Shown piece after piece: positions 7,051 to 11,486 of a DNA stretch of 11,486 nt. Source of the DNA: Myxococcales bacterium (GTDB taxonomy: Bacteria > Myxococcota_A > Bradymonadia > UBA4248); assembly GCA_004554395.1 (NCBI GenBank), contig SFMP01000200.1, forward strand, positions 1 to 11,486, written 5' to 3'. Within the stretch, counting starts at the first letter, position 1; each line of letters starts with the position of its first letter. Under the pieces are notes generated by a model. It was given only the letters and a program-made list of their open reading frames with translations. It did not search any database and was not told where the DNA came from. Position numbers and translations under genes: made by a program.

Positions 7051-9603
7051 TCAAAGTAGCATCACGCAACGAAATCCGAGATCGGGAGCCCCCTCATTGG
7101 CGCGAGTTTCTTCTTGCGCACTGATTTGAATGGATTTTTTCGGCGTCAAATAACTGCCGCCCTTCGTCACGCGCATTTGCTTTTCCTTGCCCTCGGTCGA
7201 AGTCCACTCGCGCACATTCCCCAACATATTTAATAGATGCCCGGGATTTGCGCCATTCATGCGACGAAAAACGCTCTCTGGGTGCGGCGGATTCGTCTTG
7301 CGACATTCGCCACCTTTATCGCTACCGCAATGCACCGTCTCGCACGTCACATTGACATGCGTAATACCATCGGTATCGCCACCAAAACGCGCAGCGGCCT
7401 CCCATTGTTCCGCCGTGGGGATCTGTTTTCCAGCAAAGCGGCAAAACGCCTCGGCCGTCCCATATCCGATATGCGTCACGGGCATATTCAAATCATCGGG
7501 TACTGCCGACAACGGCGGGCATGCATTCGCCGCGACGCATTTGTCGTATTGATAATGCGAAACTTCGACTTGATCGATTGCAAAAGCCCCGAGAACTTGG
7601 CGCGATATCTCTTTCTGATTTCCCGTGCTTATCCAATGCTCTGCCCTCGGTATGACCGTCATTCGCCCCGTATCGGTTTGGCGCTCGACGAGTGCAATAT
7701 GCGATATATCGGGCAAGACTTCGTCGTCGTTGCCCATGGCATGAATCGATTCTTCTTCGGCATGCGGCGCCACCGAATCGGGCATTTGATTCCACCAACG
7801 ATACGATACGCCGACGAGGCATAATATGGCGAGTAGTCCAAAGACGACTTTTAATGCAGAAGATGATCGCCGAGGAACAGCTTGGGAGTTGTCGACATTT
7901 TCTGAATTTAATTCATCGATTATCAAATTATTCGAATTTAATTCATTATTATTCATTTTTTTCGAATCATTCGATTTCGACTCGTTGCATTTCGATTTTT
8001 TCGAATCATTCGATTTTTTCGAATCGGCGATTTCAGTTCGATTCTTCGCTTGTGTTTGCAACGCCGTTTGCGAACGAAGCTGTTCTTGATCCGAGGGCGT
8101 GGTTGCCGTTTTGACGCGTTTCATCGCCCTTTGCGATGTACTCGATAGTTCACGCCTCGTCGCCTTTCGAGTCGTATGCATCGTTTTCGGCGATTTCTTA
8201 TCGGCCTCAGCCCCTTTGACATCATTCGTCATGAAATGACTTCCCGACAAAAGGGTTTTGTCTTTCTTCGACGATGTCGCCAGACGCGATTTTTCTTTGA
8301 GCTCTGTTTCGGCAAAGGCAACCGACTCGACCGAGGAGGCATCTTTTGCGCGTGGCTGAATAGCAGGCGTGCCCGATTTCGTGCCATTTACCGCTTTCGA
8401 CGACGCGACGGCTTGTTCATCGCGGACTTCGGGTTTTGATGGAACCGCCCCCATCGTCGCTTTGCGCCGTCCGCGCTTGGCTGGCTTATCCCCCGTTCCC
8501 TCATTCGCTTCTTTAGCCTTATTTCGATCGATGGCGCGTTCAATTTTTCGCTGGAGCTTCTGATTGCTCGACGAGACCAATACGCCTTCTTGCGGATTGA
8601 GTCTGAGCGCAATATCGTCGTATCCACCGAGCGATAAAAGTGCACGTTGGAACGATTCTGCATTTGGATATCGATTGGCCCTATCTTTTTCGAGCGATTT
8701 CATGACGATCGATTCGAGCCTATCGGGGATATCGTTGCGATACGTCCGCATCGAAGGCGGTTTCATCGACAACTGTGCCTTCAGAAGCTCGAATTCCTTG
8801 TACATTTCGAACGGCGTTCGACCGCACAACAATTCGTAGAGCGTCAGGCCGATCGCATAGAGATCGGTTCGCTCGTCGACATCGCGCGCATTCTCGATTT
8901 GTTCGGGCGCCATATATCGCGGTGTACCCATCTTCGCGCCCGTGACCGTTCGTTGTTCGTTTTCGCTCAGAATCTTGGCAATGCCGAAATCCATCACCTT
9001 GATCCCGCGATAGAGCATTTCTTGCGCATCTTGGCGACTCACCATGATATTCGACGGTTTGAGATCTCGGTGAATGACGCCCTTATGGTGTGCGAAGCCA
9101 ATCGCATCGAGAATGACGAGCGTACTCGATACGGCATCGTGTATGCTCAAGGGCGATTGTTCGAGGATTCTATCGAGTGCCGATCCATCGACGTATTCCA
9201 TGACGATGGCCAAGATCCCCGGGATTCCGCCATCTTTATCGCTATCGATGACATCCATGACGTGCACGATGTGCGGATGAACGACTTCGGCTTGGATTCG
9301 AGCTTCGGCCAAGAAACGGCGACGCAAGACGTCCATACGCGCCAGCTTCGGATCGAGCACTTTGAGCGCATAGCGCGTGCCGAGCGATTTATGGTGACAG
9401 CTATAGACGACGCCCATGCCGCCTTCGCCTATCACGCCCTCGACAACATAGCTACCGCGCAAAACGGCGCCTGCCGGCAACAAACCATCGGGCTGAATCG
9501 AAAACGTCAAATCATTGCCGCAATAATTGCAAAAACGACTCCCTGGCGGGTTCATTTTCAGGCACATACGACATTTCAAATTTGGCACGATACTGCTGGG
9601 CAC
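7051..9603 (-). CDS. Zinc-ribbon Ser/Thr protein kinase with membrane segment and FGE-like domain
   Basis: This is a receptor-type kinase of about 850 residues. Numbers here count from the upstream TTG at 9627. Cys19, 22, 33 and 36 form an N-terminal zinc ribbon. Residues 60-335 are a kinase domain with all key residues: GEGGMG loop (67-72), Lys89, HRDLKPSN (186-193), DFG (213-215), APE (240-242). A Lys/Ser/Asn-rich linker follows, then one membrane helix (about 590-609). Residues 650-858 match the sulfatase-modifying-factor/FGE fold (IPTAEQWEAAARFGG, NMLGNVREWTS, GGSY, LGFRC) and should lie in the periplasm. The two redox Cys of true FGE, which follow GGSY, are absent, so this domain probably binds or senses rather than oxidises. 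I prefer the GTG at 9601-9603 because GGAG lies 4 nt before it; TTG 9627 and GTG 9588 are alternatives, and an in-frame TGA at 9634-9636 limits extension. It is divergent from tRNA-Phe. Confidence 0.93.
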   Translation of the reverse strand: MPSSIVPNLKCRMCLKMNPPGSRFCNYCGNDLTFSIQPDGLLPAGAVLRGSYVVEGVIGEGGMGVVYSCHHKSLGTRYALKVLDPKLARMDVLRRRFLAEARIQAEVVHPHIVHVMDVIDSDKDGGIPGILAIVMEYVDGSALDRILEQSPLSIHDAVSSTLVILDAIGFAHHKGVIHRDLKPSNIMVSRQDAQEMLYRGIKVMDFGIAKILSENEQRTVTGAKMGTPRYMAPEQIENARDVDERTDLYAIGLTLYELLCGRTPFEMYKEFELLKAQLSMKPPSMRTYRNDIPDRLESIVMKSLEKDRANRYPNAESFQRALLSLGGYDDIALRLNPQEGVLVSSSNQKLQRKIERAIDRNKAKEANEGTGDKPAKRGRRKATMGAVPSKPEVRDEQAVASSKAVNGTKSGTPAIQPRAKDASSVESVAFAETELKEKSRLATSSKKDKTLLSGSHFMTNDVKGAEADKKSPKTMHTTRKATRRELSSTSQRAMKRVKTATTPSDQEQLRSQTALQTQAKNRTEIADSKKSNDSKKSKCNESKSNDSKKMNNNELNSNNLIIDELNSENVDNSQAVPRRSSSALKVVFGLLAILCLVGVSYRWWNQMPDSVAPHAEEESIHAMGNDDEVLPDISHIALVERQTDTGRMTVIPRAEHWISTGNQKEISRQVLGAFAIDQVEVSHYQYDKCVAANACPPLSAVPDDLNMPVTHIGYGTAEAFCRFAGKQIPTAEQWEAAARFGGDTDGITHVNVTCETVHCGSDKGGECRKTNPPHPESVFRRMNGANPGHLLNMLGNVREWTSTEGKEKQMRVTKGGSYLTPKKSIQISAQEETRANEGAPDLGFRCVMLL
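7957..8016 (-). repeat. 21-bp direct repeats coding for a Lys/Ser/Asn linker
   Basis: Identical 21-bp blocks at 7957-7977 and 7996-8016, offset by 39 bp (13 codons), lie within an A-run and TCGA-rich part of the kinase gene. The encoded linker repeats the theme SNDSKK (with NESKS between) just before the membrane helix. The in-frame offset and the runs of six or seven identical bases suggest a slippage-prone spacer whose length may differ among strains. Confidence 0.8.
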
Positions 9604-9642
9604 GACACTCCACTCCCATTCACACAAAACGCTTCATATTCA

Positions 9643-9670
9643 ATTATCGCACTACCCAAAAATTTGCAAA
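9643..9670 (-). promoter_or_regulatory. Possible sigma70-type promoter of the receptor kinase
   Basis: On the minus strand TTTGCA (9665-9670) and GATAAT (9643-9648) are separated by 16 nt and would start transcription near 9636, about 33 nt before the GTG start codon. The -10 matches five of six consensus bases and the -35 four of six. The match could be chance in this AT-rich region. Confidence 0.3.
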
Positions 9671-9801
9671 TATATCGGGCGTTGCCCGTCGCCATCTTTG
9701 CTACCGCTGCCATAATTATCCTTTCAATTCGCCATATTGCCTATATTTCTCTTCATTATCGACTTCGGCATCGATTTTTTATCGATAAACAAACTTTTTT
9801 A

Positions 9802-9830
9802 TTGACACGCTAGCATCTTTGCCGTAAACA
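9802..9830 (+). promoter_or_regulatory. Probable promoter of tRNA-Phe
   Basis: A consensus -35 TTGACA (9802-9807) is followed after 17 nt by TAAACA (9825-9830), a weak -10. An A/T-rich run directly upstream (9786-9801) resembles an UP element, as expected for a stable RNA promoter. Transcription would begin near 9837, leaving about 34 nt before the mature tRNA. Confidence 0.5.
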
Positions 9831-9845
9831 CGCCCTCGCTTGATG

Positions 9846-9865
9846 GTTGTGACAAACGTTACAAC
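9846..9865 (+). repeat. Inverted repeat in the tRNA leader
   Basis: GTTGTGAC (9846-9853) and GTTACAAC (9858-9865) pair over 8 positions with one G-U wobble around the loop AAAC, ending 5 nt before the tRNA. It may fold in the precursor near the RNase P cleavage site, or be an operator. Confidence 0.6.
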
Positions 9866-9870
9866 GATTT

Positions 9871-9943
9871 GGCTAGGTAGCTCAGTTGGCAGAGCAGGGG
9901 ACTGAAAATCCCCGTGTCGGCAGTTCGATTCTGTCCCTAGCCA
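9871..9943 (+). tRNA. tRNA-Phe (anticodon GAA)
   Basis: A 73-nt cloverleaf folds fully: acceptor GGCTAGG/CCTAGCC, D stem GCTC/GAGC with loop AGTTGGCA, anticodon stem GGGGA/TCCCC with loop CTGAAAA (anticodon GAA at 34-36), variable loop GTGTC, T stem GGCAG/CTGTC (one G-U) with loop TTCGATT, and discriminator A. The CCA end is not encoded (CTC follows), so it is added after transcription. The tRNA decodes UUC and UUU. A single-gene unit is likely, since a terminator follows at once. Confidence 0.97.
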
Positions 9944-9949
9944 CTCGAC

Positions 9950-9981
9950 AAAGCGCTGGATTTTTCCAGCGCTTTTTTTTT
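9950..9981 (+). terminator. Intrinsic terminator of tRNA-Phe
   Basis: AAAGCGCTGGA (9950-9960) pairs perfectly with TCCAGCGCTTT (9965-9975) over 11 bp around a TTTT loop, and the T-run continues to 9981. It begins 6 nt after the tRNA and should isolate it from glgX. Confidence 0.93.
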
Positions 9982-10025
9982 ACTCACTTTTTATCCATTT
10001 TTTCCCAGCAAGCGATCTACCAAAC

Positions 10026-11486
10026 ATGCCCGATCTCTATACGACGACTCAAGGTCAGCCCCTCCCACTCGGATCCACCGTCACGAACGAAGGCATCAAT
10101 TTTGCCGTCTATTCACGTCATGCGACGACGGCATATCTCGATCTCTTCGACTCCCCCGATGCGACGACGCCAACTGTATCGTTCACACTCGACCCGAAAC
10201 GGCACAAAACGGGCGACATTTTCCACATCTTCGTCGGAGGTCTCAAGCCGCGCCAAGTCTACGGTTGGCGCATGAATGGTCCATATCGCCCCATCCAAGG
10301 TCATCGTTTCAATCCCAATAAACTCCTCGTCGATCCATTTGCTCGCGCCATTTGTGGTCATTTCGACATGTACGACGACGATCTCTATGGATACGACAAG
10401 AAATCTGCCATGCGCGATCGATCGTTTTCGTCGACGTCGAGTGCACATGCTTGTGCAAAGTCCGTTGCCGTCGAAAGAGCGCCATTTGGCTGGGATGTCG
10501 ATATTCGCCCGCGCTATGCGCTCTCCGAAAGCGTCATCTACGAATGCCACGTAAAAGGAATGACGATGCATCCGTCGTCGATGTCGGCGCACCCTGGCAC
10601 ATATCTCGGGCTCATCGATAAGATCCCACATCTCAAAGAAATGGGCATTACCGCCATCGAACTGCTTCCCGTCGCAACCTATAATGCCCAAGAGCCCCCG
10701 ACGCTACGCGATCCCGATACGGGCAAATTCCATACAAATTATTGGGGCTACGCGACGATCGGCTTCTTTAGCCCGTATCAGGGTTATGCCGCAAACTCCA
10801 CCCCCGGCGCAGCTGTCGAAGAATTCCGAACCATGGTCAAAGCCTTTCACGAGGCACAAATCGAAGTCATCCTCGACGTCGTTTTCAATCACAGTGGCGA
10901 GGGCAACGAATGCGGTCCGACAATAGCATTTCGAGGGCTCGATAATGCCATCTATTATATGTTGGGATCGCGCGGCAAATACGCAAATTACACTGGCTGT
11001 GGCAATACGATGAATTGCAATCATCCCGTCATGAAAGACCTCATCATCGAATGCCTCCGCTATTGGATAGTCGAGATGCACGTCGACGGATTCCGCTTCG
11101 ACCTCGCCACGATTCTCGGGCGTTCAAACAAAGGCGAATGGATTAACGATCCGAATCTCGGCCTGCTTTCCGATATTGCCCAAGATCCCGTGCTCAGTGG
11201 TACAAAGCTCATTGCCGAGGCTTGGGATGCCGCTGGGCTCTACAAAGTCGGCGGATTTCCTGCTCCTTGGGCCGAATGGAACGGGAAATTCCGCGACGAC
11301 GTTAGACGTTTTTGGACAGGCGCCGACAACACCGTCGTCGCCTTCGCACATCGAATTGCCGGCAGTCAAGACGTCTTCGACGATAAACCCGATACGACGC
11401 AAAGCATTAATTTCATCACGGCGCACGACGGTTTCACACTTCGCGACTTGTGCTCGTATTCAAAAAAGCACAATTTCAAAAACGGC
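10026..11486 (+). CDS. glgX: Glycogen debranching enzyme, GlgX type (3' end beyond the window)
   Basis: The first 487 codons of a cytoplasmic GH13 enzyme that hydrolyses alpha-1,6 branches of glycogen. Residues 1-150 form the N-terminal CBM48-like beta-sandwich (QPLPLGSTVTNEGINFAVYS, VYGWRMNGPY). The catalytic barrel follows, with all four conserved GH13 regions: DVVFNH (284-289), GFRFD with nucleophile Asp359, AEAWD with acid/base Glu398, and AHD with Asp468. The phrase FITAHDGFTLRDL followed by KHN is typical of the GlgX/TreX branch rather than plant isoamylase. The frame is open to the window edge with no disruption; about a third of a usual 700-residue protein is missing. The ATG at 10026 fits the family N-terminus, but no good Shine-Dalgarno lies before it. 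It starts 44 nt after the tRNA terminator and is not part of the minus-strand cluster. TreX is the main alternative name. Confidence 0.93.
   Translation, partial: MPDLYTTTQGQPLPLGSTVTNEGINFAVYSRHATTAYLDLFDSPDATTPTVSFTLDPKRHKTGDIFHIFVGGLKPRQVYGWRMNGPYRPIQGHRFNPNKLLVDPFARAICGHFDMYDDDLYGYDKKSAMRDRSFSSTSSAHACAKSVAVERAPFGWDVDIRPRYALSESVIYECHVKGMTMHPSSMSAHPGTYLGLIDKIPHLKEMGITAIELLPVATYNAQEPPTLRDPDTGKFHTNYWGYATIGFFSPYQGYAANSTPGAAVEEFRTMVKAFHEAQIEVILDVVFNHSGEGNECGPTIAFRGLDNAIYYMLGSRGKYANYTGCGNTMNCNHPVMKDLIIECLRYWIVEMHVDGFRFDLATILGRSNKGEWINDPNLGLLSDIAQDPVLSGTKLIAEAWDAAGLYKVGGFPAPWAEWNGKFRDDVRRFWTGADNTVVAFAHRIAGSQDVFDDKPDTTQSINFITAHDGFTLRDLCSYSKKHNFKNG

Larger units (their letters stand above)
9604..9870. 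other. Divergent intergenic region between kinase and tRNA-Phe
   Basis: This 267-nt AT-rich stretch separates two outward-facing transcription units and must hold both promoters. It contains a perfect 12-bp palindrome TTTATCGATAAA (9778-9789) with a second ATCGAT at 9770-9775, a small CGGGC-GTT-GCCCG stem (9676-9688) in the presumed kinase promoter region, and the hairpin at 9846-9865. I see no gene in it; the long plus-strand frame crossing it is an extension of the antisense shadow of the kinase. Confidence 0.6.

Noticed and set aside
8647..9813. 388-codon open frame on the plus strand, antisense to the receptor kinase
   Set aside because: It lies opposite a kinase domain with complete motifs. 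Its product is His/Arg/Ile-rich with no recognisable domain, and it arises from the TCG/CGA codon bias that keeps antisense frames open.
9871..9990. Integration site of a mobile element at the tRNA 3' end
   Set aside because: No integrase gene or second copy of the tRNA end is seen, and an intact terminator and a housekeeping gene follow directly.
9886..10275. Plus-strand frame beginning inside the tRNA
   Set aside because: It starts within tRNA-Phe, crosses the terminator and overlaps glgX in another frame.
10113..10691. 192-codon minus-strand frame antisense to glgX
   Set aside because: It is wholly inside glgX, is rich in Ile/Arg/Glu with no domain, and has no independent ribosome site or context.

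Overview
The window looks like a chromosomal segment of a Myxococcota-type (deltaproteobacterial) bacterium. This is inferred from its Hanks-type Ser/Thr kinases (one with the HGDVSPSN catalytic loop common in myxobacteria, one with an N-terminal zinc ribbon and a C-terminal sulfatase-modifying-factor-like domain) sitting beside a large unknown protein. The base composition is moderate and many codons carry TCG/CGA. No species can be named from the sequence alone.

Layout. Positions 2-1273 (minus) are the 5' part of a Ser/Thr kinase gene that leaves the window on the left, inside a perfect 36-bp tandem repeat. Positions 1274-1640 are non-coding and hold a compact modular repeat island (1308-1449) with two identical 35-bp hairpin-containing units. 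Positions 1641-3399 (minus) are an ABC exporter pair, ATPase then ABC-2-type permease, separated by 7 nt. Positions 3463-6849 (minus) encode a 1128-residue protein that I do not recognise as a named family. It has an acidic disordered N-terminus, a helical middle and a C-terminus that resembles a CheA/HATPase domain stripped of its catalytic residues. Positions 7051-9603 (minus) encode a zinc-ribbon/kinase/membrane-segment/FGE-like receptor kinase. A divergent promoter region follows, then tRNA-Phe(GAA) at 9871-9943 (plus) with its terminator, and then a glycogen debranching enzyme gene (GlgX type, plus) that leaves the window on the right.

How the parts may work together. The five minus-strand genes run in one direction: receptor kinase, degenerate CheA-like protein, ABC ATPase, ABC permease, second kinase. 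The ATPase/permease pair is almost certainly co-translated. The rest may be a looser cluster, because the gaps are 201, 63 and 367 nt. A working hypothesis is a signalling island in which a membrane kinase with a non-catalytic FGE-like sensor acts with a non-catalytic CheA-like scaffold next to an exporter. This rests on synteny and motif reading only. The tRNA and glgX on the right are ordinary housekeeping genes on the opposite strand.
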